DNA from: Cryoendolithus antarcticus
Lineage: Eukaryota > Ascomycota > Dothideomycetes > Cladosporiales > Cladosporiaceae
Reading direction: 5' to 3'
DNA: 64,000 nucleotides
NCBI GenBank assembly: GCA_002077065.1
Contig: NAJO01000012.1
Coordinates: 310,001 to 374,000 of the forward strand
In this document: in pieces, positions 48,011 to 58,484 of the stretch
How positions within the stretch are numbered: the stretch's first letter is position 1
Layout of the letters: each line of letters begins with the position of its first letter
Translations under genes and position numbers: made by a program
Notes under the pieces: model-generated
Database searches by the model: none
What the model was told of the DNA's origin: nothing
What the model saw: the letters and a program-made list of their open reading frames with translations, nothing else

Positions 48011-49221
48011 GTTGCAGGAATTCGAGAGGTTAAGATAGTAGAGGACAGTGGTTGCGTGATCGACCGAGTATGATCACTAAACAACACCAGGAGATGCTAC
48101 CTTCCGCCTAGAGTGCGCCCTGCAGTGTCCGAACCTCACCTCGCCAGTAATGCCAGGAAAAACCAAGACGACGAGTCTCCACGAGATGGTTGGGTTAGTG
48201 AGGTTAATGTGGAGGGCTTAGCTTAATCCTGGTATGATATTTAATCCAACGTGCGGACAGCTCGACGTCTTCCTGAGACAATCACAAGTGGCTTTCGTAC
48301 TCTCCTGAGATTCATTTCTCGAGCTCTGCTTATCCAGCTACGAATATATGGGCTCAGGAGACTCTCGCTAAATGTTGAGTGGCAGATCCTACGGAGGGTC
48401 CAGATACGCGGCCCTTCAAAGCTTACAACGAACAGCTTGCATCCAAGAGACACACCCAGCTGGGAGAAAGCAAAGGGTATGGAAGAGAGCGCCCCTGACC
48501 TTTCATGTAGTCAAACTACCTTCCGCGGTACACGCTAGATGCTGGATCTGTTCGTACTGCGGGGATTGGATGGCCAGTAGCATCATTATTGTGCCGCATT
48601 GCCGGAGGTACATGAGGATCGCACTTCAGATCTTGTCAAAGATGATAGTAACGCTGCCATTCAGCGTGAAGACTACTGCAACTTCTTGCATCAAAATGGT
48701 CATCCACGTACTTCGGCCTGCGAAAGACACCTGGACACGCACAAGGTGCAAGAGCGACGCACTTCTGGCGTTCCCATCTCATGTTCATCGTCAGCAACAC
48801 CTTACGCCCGTAACTTCTGGGCAGTAGTCACACTACACCAAGACCCAGTATCAGACACCGCCGCCCACCTGGCTAATACTATACCGCTTCTTGGAGCATG
48901 GTTTGTTCAATTCCGGATGTACTAAGTTATCGGTGTTGCTATGTCCGCTGAACGTCAGTCGCTCAAGCTCCTTCACGAGAGCTTTCAACGGAACATTGGT
49001 CTGCTCCCTTATCCACATGAGACGTGAGTCACATAGACGTAGATTGTCGAAGGCACAAGGATCAGCATGTGCTGCTCCGGGCTCAAGTTGAGACTACGAG
49101 AGAGCGTGGTGTAGGCTATAAGTATTGCTCACTTTGCGCTCATTCGAAGCCCCATCATTATCAGCATCGTAGTGTCCGCGACATCCCAGGAGGTTCATCA
49201 TCATTCAGAACCCTTCGCAAC
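48011..49221. other. Intergenic region with possible zinc-finger gene remnant
   Basis: 1.2 kb between divergent P450 and the DUF1330-like gene. Between about 48539 and 48830 two plus-strand frames together look like degraded coding sequence: CWICSYCGDW in one, then EDYCNFLHQNGHP and ACERHLDTHKVQERR in another. A continuous gene cannot be built. The rest is without visible features, except a TATA-like ggctataagt at about 49111. Confidence 0.35.
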
Positions 49222-50103
49222 ATGGCATCAGTGACCTTCCACCTCATCTCGACCTCCTCAAAAGATGACTTTCTCACCTCTGTCCAGCAGCTCCCCCAGC
49301 CCGACCGTCCACACTATCTGGGCAACTGCGAGCACTGGATTCATGCACCCTCACTGTCGGTCCCGGCTCTCACTGGCACAGGCTCGAAGATGCAGCGATG
49401 GGACTTTCTGCTCATTCGCAGAACCAAACCGGAGTTCGATCTCGAGGTACCCAGCGCTCTGGCGAAGTCCGTGGATGTACACTGGGCAACCGCCACGACG
49501 ATACCAGATGAGCAGCTCGATGCTCTCGAGAGCGAGAACAAGCGACGAGCGGCCTTGATCGTTGAGCCACTGCCGGAGGGCTGGTCTCCCAGCGACCACA
49601 GCGGGCTAGACGCTTCCGATCCTCCATCGGACCTGGAAGCTTCTCTCGCCCTGTCTTCAGTACCGTTAGGCGCATCCAGATCTTCCACCCCTCTCGCACT
49701 CAAAGACTTTATCAAGACCTTCGGCACTTCTCATTCCGGTCCAGTGGCAATGTTCAATCTCCTGGCCTACCATCCGGGTCAAAGACCAAGATACTTCGAG
49801 TACATCGCCGCCTTCGGAGCCTCCATCGGCTCCCGATATGGCGGTGACGCTCAATTCATCGGATTTGGCGGCTGTGACTGGTCTTCGCGCGAGAGCGAGG
49901 GAACGCAGGTTGCGGATCCAAAAGCAAATGGTTCGAGCGTTTGGGAGGATTGTGCCTTGGTGTGGTATCCGAGTATCTGGCATTTCGGAAAAATGCTGGA
50001 TGATCCGGAGTATGCTGAGGTCGATCGCAAATTCAAGCAGGGTGCGCTGAGGGATAACCCGTTGATCTGCTGCACTGAGATTCAAGTCAAGTACAGTGCT
50101 TAG
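49222..50103 (+). CDS. DUF1330-like (ferredoxin-fold) protein of unknown function
   Basis: 293 residues, intronless, start at MASVTFHLIS. The C-terminal half has the pattern of DUF1330 and other dimeric alpha/beta-barrel folds: GPVAMFNLLAYHPGQRPRYF, then EYIAAFGASIGSRYGGDAQF, DCALVWYPSIWHFGKMLDD and a C-terminal strand. The N-terminal half (HYLGNCEHWIHAPSL, WDFLLIRR) may form a second such fold, with a Ser/Asp-rich linker between. No catalytic residues can be named. It is divergent from the P450 1.2 kb away; a shared detoxification or biosynthetic role is only a possibility. The frame is open upstream to 49024, but that part lacks structure. Confidence 0.75.
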   Translation: MASVTFHLISTSSKDDFLTSVQQLPQPDRPHYLGNCEHWIHAPSLSVPALTGTGSKMQRWDFLLIRRTKPEFDLEVPSALAKSVDVHWATATTIPDEQLDALESENKRRAALIVEPLPEGWSPSDHSGLDASDPPSDLEASLALSSVPLGASRSSTPLALKDFIKTFGTSHSGPVAMFNLLAYHPGQRPRYFEYIAAFGASIGSRYGGDAQFIGFGGCDWSSRESEGTQVADPKANGSSVWEDCALVWYPSIWHFGKMLDDPEYAEVDRKFKQGALRDNPLICCTEIQVKYSA

Positions 50104-50400
50104 ACGAGGCGCATTTGAACTTGGGGCTCGTAGTCAGGATGGCAGATCTCTGTATGCAAAAGATGCCATGCGCCTGTTATTCTCCGGCTATCTTGTCTAT
50201 CGGTTGTGGTTCCATCAGCGCAGTTGGGACAGCGAATCCTGTCGTACGACAAGCGCGAGAGGCTGAGCTTTGTAGAGCGCGGTAATGAGTCGAGTCGGAG
50301 TTTATTGCAGTGCGTGCGGTATAGAGAGTCACTTGTATTCGTATTGGACGATGTGGAACGCCCAGATGCTTGGACGAGTGAAGGTACCACGCGGATCTTA

Positions 50401-51081
50401 TCACGTCGCGTTTTGGTCCCCATGTTCTGCGCCCTTCCCAAACTTCATCGCTACCAGCCGCCCGAACTCTCTCATACTCTCGGCCCTCTCATCTTCGTCC
50501 CTGCCTTCCCTCATCTTCTTGATGACTACCAATGCCTCCTTGTCACCCTTCTCCTTCGTCCAAATGCCATGCTGTCTCTCTTCGTCTGGCTCAACCGTAA
50601 ATCCGCCTCTGCCACCTCGTCCTCCGCGCCCGCCTCTGTTTGCTCGGCCACCGCGTCCGCCGCGGTAATGTTGCGTGCGTGGACGCTCCAGCGCGGGAAG
50701 AGGACCACGGGCCCAGGTTCGCTCGCCATCTGGTCCGGGATCTAAAGTGAGGCCGAAGACAAGCTGCAGCTGTAGCTTCAGCTGAGGATACCGGACTAGT
50801 AGATGCTGGAAAGCTGGGTCAGCGGCGAGTGAGCTGAAGTCCGGGCCTGCAGCGCGAGATGTCGCGGTTCCCGCGCGGCGCTGTATCTTCACAGCAGGAC
50901 CTGCCGCTTGAGCATCGACAACTAACGAATTTGGAGTGATCTGGGCCGGTGATATCTCATCCTTTGCCTCATGGGCGGCCTTGTGAGGCTTGTAGCAGAT
51001 CAGAGAGCAGTATCTTACTGAGCAGGTTGGGCATTTGTACTTGGAATCCGCTTCGTGACAGATGCCACAAGTGATGAACAT
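50401..51081 (-). CDS. HIT-type zinc finger protein (HIT1/ZNHIT3-like) with RGG box
   Basis: 226 residues, intronless. The zf-HIT module is at residues 5-37, with ligands Cys5, Cys8, Cys17, Cys20, Cys25, Cys29, His33 and His37 (CGIC, CPTC, RYCSLICYKPHKAAH). This finger is found in proteins that assemble box C/D snoRNPs (Hit1) or remodelling complexes. The centre (PDFSSLAADPAFQHLLVRYP) matches the helical region after the finger in fungal HIT proteins. Residues about 138-160 are an RGG/GRG run of the RNA-binding kind. The C-terminus is a charged helix. The snoRNP role is inferred from the family. Divergent from COX11 with only 229 bp between starts. Confidence 0.85.
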   Translation of the reverse strand: MFITCGICHEADSKYKCPTCSVRYCSLICYKPHKAAHEAKDEISPAQITPNSLVVDAQAAGPAVKIQRRAGTATSRAAGPDFSSLAADPAFQHLLVRYPQLKLQLQLVFGLTLDPGPDGERTWARGPLPALERPRTQHYRGGRGGRANRGGRGGRGGRGGFTVEPDEERQHGIWTKEKGDKEALVVIKKMREGRDEDERAESMREFGRLVAMKFGKGAEHGDQNAT

Positions 51082-51310
51082 GTTGAATATTGCATCACCT
51101 GTACTGCCTCATCTATGCAACAGATTGTCATATGACGACCGAGCTGCTGATGAGGGTGTGAATGAAGTCAATGTAGTCAATCGGCGTGCTGTTGCAAACG
51201 ATGATGATGGGGTGTGAATATTTGCGGGGAGGACTTGTTCACTCACCTCCGAGAGATGCATGACCGTCATGCAAGTGAAGTGATTCACACGCTTCATATT
51301 CTGTACAACA

Positions 51311-52149
51311 ATGTCGCCTCCTCGCTATAGAAGTCTACTGGACCTTGCTACTCGACGCCCGTGGACCTGCGTGAATTGCACAGGCCGCTCGTTGCCAACT
51401 CGGCCACCCCACCGACGGCCCCTCCATACCCCCCCTCGCCACAGCCAAAATGCTGCCGTCCCAAACATGGCAGCGCTCCATGCCAATCATTCAAACGCAA
51501 AGAATGCAAACACGCTCTACTATACGCTGGCAATAATTATGGGCACAGTCTCGCTATCATACGGCTCTGTTCCACTGTACAAAACCATATGTCAGCAGAC
51601 AGGCTGGGGCGGACAGCCGATCAAGTCTACAGCACATGGCGGAGGCTTGGAGAGCGAGGCAGAGATTGCCACTCGGCTTACGCCTGTCACGACTTCACGA
51701 CGTCTACGGATCACCTTCGCTGGGTCGACTTCAGACATCCTACCCTGGAAGTTCTCGCCCCAGCAGCGAGAAGTACGAGTCCTTCCCGGTGAGACAGCAT
51801 TGGCGTTCTACACAGCTACGAACAAGAGCGATGAGGATGTCATTGGAGTGGCCACGTACAGTGTCACGCCAGCGCAGGTGGCGCCATACTTCAGCAAGAT
51901 TCAGTGTTTCTGCTTCGAGTAGCAACGGCTGAACAAGGGCGAGACGGTGGACATGCCTGTGTTCTTCTACATCGATCCAGAGTTCCTTAAGGACCCGAAT
52001 ATGAAGGGCATTGACACCATAACGTTGAATTATACGTTCTTTAGTAAGCTCACGTGCTACCCGCTATGTGGCAAACCATGCTGACAACTACATCAGAGGC
52101 CAAGTACGACAAAGATGGGCACCTATCGCCCATACCTGGCCTGCGGTGA
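51311..52149 (+). pseudogene. COX11: COX11 copper chaperone with in-frame TAG
   Basis: COX11 is an inner-membrane protein that delivers copper to CuB of cytochrome c oxidase subunit 1. Exon 51311-52043, intron 52044-52096, exon 52097-52149; 261 codons if the stop is ignored. The N-terminus is Arg-rich (mitochondrial). One TM segment (YYTLAIIMGTVSLSYGSVPLY), and the copper-binding CFCF (Cys199, Cys201) is present. Directly after CFCFE, codon 204 is TAG (51920-51922). Family proteins have Glu there (EEQRLN), so a single G-to-T change explains it. The frame then continues perfectly through VDMPVFFYIDPEF, the intron and the normal end. The truncated product would lack the last C-terminal strands. 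Alternatives: assembly error, or translational readthrough. Confidence 0.9.
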
Positions 52150-52211
52150 GCCCATGACCGCCAAGGAGAATCCCGCTTCGTCAGTCGCCTAAGGCGCGGC
52201 CAGTCAGGCGG

Positions 52212-52808
52212 TCACTTGTCATTTCCACTGCTCGGGATGCCCTCAGTCCCTTTGCCAAGATCCTCGCCGAAATGCTTGCCGCCAATATAAAGCGGCTTTG
52301 AGTCCTGCAGTACAAAAATCATCCTCGCCCACTCCGTCTGACTCGGATTTCGCCAAGCGTGAATGGTAGCCCGCTGCACCATCACATCTCCCCGTCCCAT
52401 GAGATGCTTCTCCCCATCATCGAGAATACTCTCAATACTGCCCTCCAACACTATCCCATAATCTAGACTCTGCGTTCGATGGAAGAGGCACTCATAGCCG
52501 GGCGCGAAGTCGACATAACGGAGCACCGTCCCGCCACCGGATACCAGGCCGAGCTTACCGCCGGACGCCTTCATCTTAGCATCATGGGCTTCGACGTCGG
52601 CGTTCTTGTTTAGGTCTGGGGGGAAGGAGGTCGTGTAGGCTACGGCCATGGCCATCTGGTCGTTGTCGTAGCGGTGCCATTCGATGGGACGGCTGTCGTG
52701 GAGGGTAGCTTTGCCGGTTTCTTCTTTGTGGCCGGTGAGGTAGACTGTTGGGCCAGGGAGATCGAGGGAGAGTTGATTTGGGGTTGGGTCACGAGAGGAA
52801 GCCGCCAT
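52212..52808 (-). CDS. Cupin-domain protein
   Basis: 198 residues, intronless, ending 62 bp from the convergent COX11 end. A single cupin barrel spans about residues 95-170. Motif 1 is seen as VDFAPGYECLFHRTQSLDYG, with a His and a following Glu (VLEGSIES). Motif 2 is GRGDVMVQRATIHAWRNP with a His. This is the small cupin found across filamentous fungi, often near secondary-metabolite or aromatic-degradation genes and mostly uncharacterised. Metal binding by the His residues is likely. The typical G(X)5HXH pair is reduced to a single His in motif 1, so catalytic activity is uncertain. No signal peptide. Confidence 0.85.
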   Translation of the reverse strand: MAASSRDPTPNQLSLDLPGPTVYLTGHKEETGKATLHDSRPIEWHRYDNDQMAMAVAYTTSFPPDLNKNADVEAHDAKMKASGGKLGLVSGGGTVLRYVDFAPGYECLFHRTQSLDYGIVLEGSIESILDDGEKHLMGRGDVMVQRATIHAWRNPSQTEWARMIFVLQDSKPLYIGGKHFGEDLGKGTEGIPSSGNDK

Positions 52809-53795
52809 TATGGTGGTTGGCTGTGTGTGGTGGGATGCCAGGGGTGAATGGGCTGGCGTGATTTATACGAGCGCCCGGAGATAGGCTTCGCGAGGACGTG
52901 AGCCTCTTAGAGAGACTGTGATCTTTGGGAGACAGAGTATGTTCTCTGCTACTACAAGTCAAGAGGATTCTAAAGTATGCGGCTCGTCAGCAATGTTCGA
53001 GGTCAATGGCAATGAGGGGCCATTCGGGACCCCACGTACCGTCACCGAGCTCCAAAATCATCCGAACACCACCGAGAGGTTTAGTTGCGTACCTGTCAAT
53101 TCCAAGGACAATGTACGAAGAGTATTATCAAGATTTGCGCAGGCGCACCCTCTATGCTCGCCTCTCCATCTTTGTTCTACGATCTCATGGTTTAAAACCC
53201 TCCGGGCCGGTACTGGTGCGCCCACCACGACCAGACAACATTGCAGTGCCGCCGATAACACTGCTGTTTGTGATGACGAATCCCTTCTCCCGTAGCTATA
53301 GCGATGTTACACTTTGCTGCCACGACTGTCTGAAGACGAGCGCCGGCTGAGCTCCATGCTTTCCAAAGAGAGGGGCCTCCTTCCTGTCGTCAACGATATT
53401 CAGCCTCTCGACCCTTGCGTTCTCCTAGTTCCCTACTGTCCTTTACAACTCCTCGCGTGGCTGTATGCATGGCTCCCTTCCCTCTATGTAAACAATCGGG
53501 TGACTTCATCGAGACCATAGTTCGTGTTGCCGACGCATCTGCACCTTCGTAGCGCGTTCGAAGCAACGGGTTCTTGAGGCACGTTGTATGTTGCTGGCCC
53601 GGTCAAGTCAAAGCTTTCCGTGCGAGGGAAGTCCAAGTGTCTGCCCGTCGGGGCATGCAGAGGCTGTCGCGAGGCATCCGTGCCCTGCTGTTTCTGTGCC
53701 TTCGTGCCCTCGATACTGTCGCATAGTGTCTGGAGTTAGCAGAAATTACATGACCGTGATGTGCCAATCTAGTCGTTGTGACATCCATGATGCTT
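52809..53795. other. Intergenic region, cupin promoter and hydrolase 3' flank
   Basis: 987 bp. Short frames on both strands around 52.9-53.5 kb have no recognisable domain. Nothing else is visible. Confidence 0.45.
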
Positions 53796-55301
53796 TCACT
53801 TGTCCTCCTCGATTCCACACAAGCCCGGGTACGGACAGAACGTCGTAGGCGCCACATGCACCTGCCAGAATTTCGCAATATCCTTATTGGCAATTTCTCT
53901 CGTCTGCTCATTATAAGTCGGATGGCTGACTTCCTCCTTCAACACACCTCGCCTGTGCCCATCTTCCAAGTACTTCATGAAGTCATGACTGACTTGCACA
54001 TACTGGTGCACACCTTCTTTGACGTCAATAGTAGCACCCGTAGTCCAAGAGAGCAGGAATGGTTGAATCAGCGGCGCATCAGTGACGGAAGGGTGGGTCG
54101 TGCCTTTTGCAGTTAGGAACCAGGCAAGCTTCTTGCGGTCGGCGGTGATACTCTCGACTAGACCTTTGACGACTTCGAAGTGAGGTCTGCCGTGAAAGAT
54201 AGACATCTTGGATGACCACGATTGAGAGTGCACAACCACCACTGGTGCGTCGATGTCGTGGTTTAGTGGCCCAGACGACTTGCCAGGATCGAGGATGAGT
54301 CCACCGACGAAAGGAAGCGCGTGACTCGGTGCACCTTTGAGCGCCTGAAGAGCCAGCGTAGCGCCGTAAGAATGCCCGCCTATGACGATGCGCTTCAGGT
54401 CGAGCCTGCTTCGCCACTCCGGCAGGACTTGGCCCTCGTGCCGAGGATTGTTATTAAAGATCTCGAGCCCTTCGCCTGCATTGATACGGCGTAGGACGTT
54501 CACGCACTCTTCCACCTCCGCCTGTCGCATATCAAGCTGCAGCATCTTGAGCTTCGGACCATCCGGCGAAGGCTGCAGCTCCGAAGCGCCAAAGTGCAGT
54601 AGCTGCTTCATAGTGCGATTTCCCAAGAGTATCGTTCCGGGTCCACTGCCATCGCGATGCTCGAGTGCTGCCACAACGAAGCCTCGAGACGCAAGCTCAG
54701 CGCAGTATTGCGTGTAGCTCGTTCGACTAGACGCCTGGCCGTGTGAGAACACGATCACAGGGAATTGTGGTAATCCGTAGTCATCATCCGGTTGCTCGTC
54801 TTGGCCATGATACTCTTTGCTCGACTGGACGGTGCCGTGCATCTTCACGTCGACCATTGCGGGGACTTCAATCCCACCAGCTAGACTCCATAGTCCGAGG
54901 CCGATGAGCTTCTTGGTGAACCAATTGTGCGAGTGTGCGAACTTCGCATAGCCCTCGGCATGAAGTCCAATTGGTCGGGGAACCCATAGATGCTTGTCCT
55001 TTCGACTGATCTCGCCTTTCGTGGCCGGGTAGAAAAGTGAGAATAGCACAGTGTCGACTTCAAAGGCAGGGCGCGAAGTGTCCTTGTAGATCACTTCGCC
55101 AATGCGTCTCGGGGGCGTAACAGGTACCTCGAGATCAATGGTTCCCACGTCGTACTCGCCCGTGTATTCCGGGAGCTTTGAGCTGAGCAACGGCATCCCG
55201 TGAGAAACGCAGTAGACAACGTAGAAAACAGAGAGCCCAATGAACCAGTACCGCACTCGGTGTCTCCTAAGTGTCGTCCAGCCCAGATGAATCAGCGACA
55301 T
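53796..55301 (-). CDS. Platelet-activating factor acetylhydrolase-like lipase
   Basis: Alpha/beta hydrolase of the PAF-AH II/plasma type, predicted to remove short or oxidised sn-2 acyl chains from phospholipids. 501 residues, intronless. An N-terminal membrane segment at about residues 18-34 (YWFIGLSVFYVVYCVS) makes it a probable signal-anchored protein. Core: VLFSLFYPA, PVIVFSHGQASSRTSY (oxyanion region), ASRGFVVAALEHRDGSG, nucleophile elbow GGHSYGAT (Ser311), LDPG (Asp338), and a His in KGTTHPSVTD (His403). The spacing and the SHGxxSxR-Y and EHRDGS motifs are diagnostic of PAF-AH. The ATG chosen directly precedes the anchor. Physiological substrate in fungi is not settled. Confidence 0.92.
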   Translation of the reverse strand: MSLIHLGWTTLRRHRVRYWFIGLSVFYVVYCVSHGMPLLSSKLPEYTGEYDVGTIDLEVPVTPPRRIGEVIYKDTSRPAFEVDTVLFSLFYPATKGEISRKDKHLWVPRPIGLHAEGYAKFAHSHNWFTKKLIGLGLWSLAGGIEVPAMVDVKMHGTVQSSKEYHGQDEQPDDDYGLPQFPVIVFSHGQASSRTSYTQYCAELASRGFVVAALEHRDGSGPGTILLGNRTMKQLLHFGASELQPSPDGPKLKMLQLDMRQAEVEECVNVLRRINAGEGLEIFNNNPRHEGQVLPEWRSRLDLKRIVIGGHSYGATLALQALKGAPSHALPFVGGLILDPGKSSGPLNHDIDAPVVVVHSQSWSSKMSIFHGRPHFEVVKGLVESITADRKKLAWFLTAKGTTHPSVTDAPLIQPFLLSWTTGATIDVKEGVHQYVQVSHDFMKYLEDGHRRGVLKEEVSHPTYNEQTREIANKDIAKFWQVHVAPTTFCPYPGLCGIEEDK

Positions 55302-57034
55302 GGCCGCGGAAAACGAGGGTACGTCAACACTTATATCAAACCATCACTTAATCAATGCATGTTGACTTTCAGGTGGGGCCAAATCGGCGTGTCGAAGTGA
55401 CATATGGCATGACCAGTACATGAGATCGCATTAAGATGCCGGTGACAGCCACAAGGCTACGCAATCAAAGAAAGCTTGTGTAGCGTGGCGCGATCGCGAT
55501 CAATGCTTGGTCATGCAGGGAATGTCACCACCATTTCTACCAGAGACACTCTACCCTCTCTTTCATTCACATTCAACTCCATTTTGAATTTATGTCTCTC
55601 AGACGACATGGCGGCGAGAGACGCTCACAAGGCGGGTCGTCGCGGCTTCGTGCAAGCTGTGACAACATGTCCACCACCTTTCGGACCCAACAACTTGTTG
55701 GAGGCGTACATGCGCACACACTTGGCTGAATGCGCTGGCTCTTGGCCCCAATTGCGATCGCGAAGCCGAGACGTGATATATCCTACTTGCCGCGAGTGAA
55801 GTCGCACCACCGATCAGAATAGCGGTGATCTAATAGCACACAACTGACTCGAAGTAGTCACGCTCGCAGCTCTCTTACGATGTCAGTCGATCATCTAATA
55901 AATTTGGCTGAGTGAAACAGCTGGGAGTCCGTCCTGTCGGAGCGCAGCAGTCGATGTCTTGCGATCTTGCGCGCCTCTGATTCCAATACTGGCGTTGCTG
56001 CTCACTGATTGGCGCGCAAATGTTTGGCCCGCCTTGTGTGCTAAAAGGCTCTCAAATAAGACAATGTGGCGTACGTGCGCCTCTTCGCGACCGTGGAACC
56101 CCGTACACTCACGCAATCGCTCTGGAGACGACGCTGGCCCTGCAGCGCTCAGGACACCAGCTCCGGTCGATGGTACGAAAGGTACTTTACAACTCGCAGG
56201 CTTGACTGGGAACTTTAGGCCGTGATCAATGCCACAGCATCTGTGCTTCGATTCGATTCCTGGATACTGATTTCACGAACGTAGGGACATCGCTCGACCG
56301 TAGTCCATGCAAGATAGACACTTTGGGCGAAGGGATACATCCCATGCGCTGCATTTCACCTACGAATTCAGCCAGTGCACTTCCATTCCCGGCGGAGGCG
56401 CTGGGCTGTGGCAGCTCATTGGCCAGAGCGACGTCGTGGCCTGACCATAACCTGATAAGCCGGCTTCAAGGACATGAAACCAAAGACTTGGTAATATCAC
56501 GCTGCAGATGTCGCAGAAGTGCGTTTCCAAGTACGCTGAGCGTGTATTGCCATCCTTATGCTCGCCTACTCGAGGTTCGATGGGTCGGCCTCGAAAGCCA
56601 GCCAGCTTCTGAAATACACAATAGTATGCAAACGGCCATCCTAACGCACACATCCGTTCACTCACTGCTGACCCTGGCGTACGGAAAGGGTCAAGCCATG
56701 CTTGAGGCGGCCTCCACCACTCACGGGGTGAATTCCGGCTTGCCTGATCGCGACCGCCTTGCAACGCGTGGTGCATTATCACAACGGCGCCAGCTGTGCG
56801 GCCGCACACACCGACGAGCAGGCAACACTGTTCGGCCTCGGTTTTCTATTCTTGGCGTGGTGTCGTGAGCGACGCTCGGTATCATCAGGAACGAGGTATA
56901 TATTGGGATGAGCGACTGCCATGGCGGCATCAGCTGCAGGTTCCACATTCGCTTTGTTCCTCCTTTCGGTCAACATCTCTTGCTCGCAACTCTTACAGTT
57001 TCTGTCTGTCTGAACAACCAGTTGACTGTCAAAG
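55302..57034. other. Longest gene-free stretch
   Basis: 1.73 kb between divergent genes. A pyrimidine-rich run lies near 55.54-55.58 kb, probably upstream of nothing coding. Overlapping frames at 56.3-56.9 kb on both strands lack motifs. A TATA-like gtatatattg is at about 56898, some 140 bp before the next start, and may serve that gene. No transposon ends or repeats were recognised. Confidence 0.4.
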
Positions 57035-58396
57035 ATGCCTTCCGTAGCCTATGACAGCACTCACGCGCGGTTCATTGCTCGCGCCATATTCAGAGGCCTG
57101 CTCTTACTGCCCGTGCTCATCTCCGGCTACTGCCACTCCCTCTACATCAAGCGCCAGATTCTCCGACACAATGGTCTTCCTCCACTGGAAGCAGCAGGCT
57201 GGCTCGCAGGTCCTGGTATGCTGTTACAGCCCTGGCGTTATCTACATCGCGTACCAAATCCTGGCTGGTGGCTGCCCATGGTTGCGATCCCTTTGGCTGC
57301 TGTCGTCGCGGACTTCGCGTCTTCAACCATTCGATCTCAAGACACTTTGGCGCAATGCCCTTTCGGCACCGGTTTTGTGCTGGATCTTTCAGGGAACGAG
57401 CTCTTCCACGGTCCGCCGTGGAACGGCCGGTCCACTTCCGTCGCTGGTAACGCTCAGATCAATAGTCGCAACAATGGCTGCTCCATGGGTATCTTCGTCA
57501 AAGCCAACACCGCCCCTCACTTCTGCGCTGCGGACGAAGACATGTATGGGACTTGGAACTGCACGAATGTGCAACTGGACATCACATATTCATACGGAAC
57601 TCAATCCGAGGACGAGGTCGCCAGGGATATGTCTGCGCGCAACCTACAATATAAGAGTTCGAGCTACGCGCGCACATCTGATAGCCAAGGGCTCGGGACT
57701 CACCTCGTCGTACTCAGCTCCTCTCAAGCCGATGACGCCAAGCAACCCTTCGACGTACGAGTCTCGATCGACACAGCCCCCAACTACACCGGCGATCAGA
57801 CATTGCAAAGCTATCAGTGCTCCATGCACGCACCCAAGGCCGAGGCCATCTCCAGCAACATCACAAGCGCCAGCACGCTTTTGGACTGGATTAGACTGAT
57901 CCAAGGGAACCTCTACAACGGTGCCGACACGCCGCCTGTAAATGATGTTGAGGACATGTTAGTGTGGCTGCTCAACTCGCTCATCATGGTCGCCGGCGGT
58001 AGCAACGACTTGCTCTCCCCGCCGCCAGCAATTCACACTACGCAGGGCTGTATTACGCAAATCACCTACATCCCACCTTGGGTGATCTACCTGGCACTCG
58101 CCACGGCTGCTAGCCTAGTGCTGGCCACCGTCGTGACCTTCTACTTTTGGTGCACTCTACGCTTCAACCCCAACCGAGCTGCAGTGGAGGATGCGCCGAC
58201 CAATCTATACACATGGATTCGGCACGCGGCGACGGAGACTCGGTCCAGGGGCGAGGGAATCGTCAAGGCAGTATCGAGGGGTGCTTTGCAGGACTACAGA
58301 GTTGTTCGCGGTAGCGCTGGCGGTGTAAGCCTTGTCGGGCCGGCGGAAGAGATGGAGCCGCTTCATCGAGACGTGGGAACAACATTTAGTGGGTAA
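57035..58396 (+). CDS. Unrecognised two-pass membrane glycoprotein
   Basis: 453 residues, intronless. Not a family I can name. Hydrophobic segments lie near residues 12-33 (FIARAIFRGLLLLPVLISGY) and 78-94 (WWLPMVAIPLAAVVADF). A luminal or extracellular region of about 240 residues follows, with several Cys (CPFGTGF, NNGCSMG, HFCAADED, WNCTN, SYQCSMH) and N-x-S/T sites, suggesting disulphides and glycosylation. A final TM helix is at about 346-370 (PPWVIYLALATAASLVLATV), followed by an 80-residue cytosolic tail. The topology resembles fungal surface or vacuolar sensor-like proteins, but no function is proposed. The start at 57035 is the first ATG of the frame. Confidence 0.75.
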   Translation: MPSVAYDSTHARFIARAIFRGLLLLPVLISGYCHSLYIKRQILRHNGLPPLEAAGWLAGPGMLLQPWRYLHRVPNPGWWLPMVAIPLAAVVADFASSTIRSQDTLAQCPFGTGFVLDLSGNELFHGPPWNGRSTSVAGNAQINSRNNGCSMGIFVKANTAPHFCAADEDMYGTWNCTNVQLDITYSYGTQSEDEVARDMSARNLQYKSSSYARTSDSQGLGTHLVVLSSSQADDAKQPFDVRVSIDTAPNYTGDQTLQSYQCSMHAPKAEAISSNITSASTLLDWIRLIQGNLYNGADTPPVNDVEDMLVWLLNSLIMVAGGSNDLLSPPPAIHTTQGCITQITYIPPWVIYLALATAASLVLATVVTFYFWCTLRFNPNRAAVEDAPTNLYTWIRHAATETRSRGEGIVKAVSRGALQDYRVVRGSAGGVSLVGPAEEMEPLHRDVGTTFSG

Positions 58397-58484
58397 TGGT
58401 CTTCATGTCAGCGTGCTAGCCAAATAGCTGCTTACGATGTGTTAGTAGTGATCTAGACTACACTGCAGCTAGCTCGCCATACTT

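Noticed and set aside
51893..51922. Tiny intron removing the COX11 stop
   Set aside because: Any GT-AG pair around the TAG would be under 20 nt or remove the CFCF motif.
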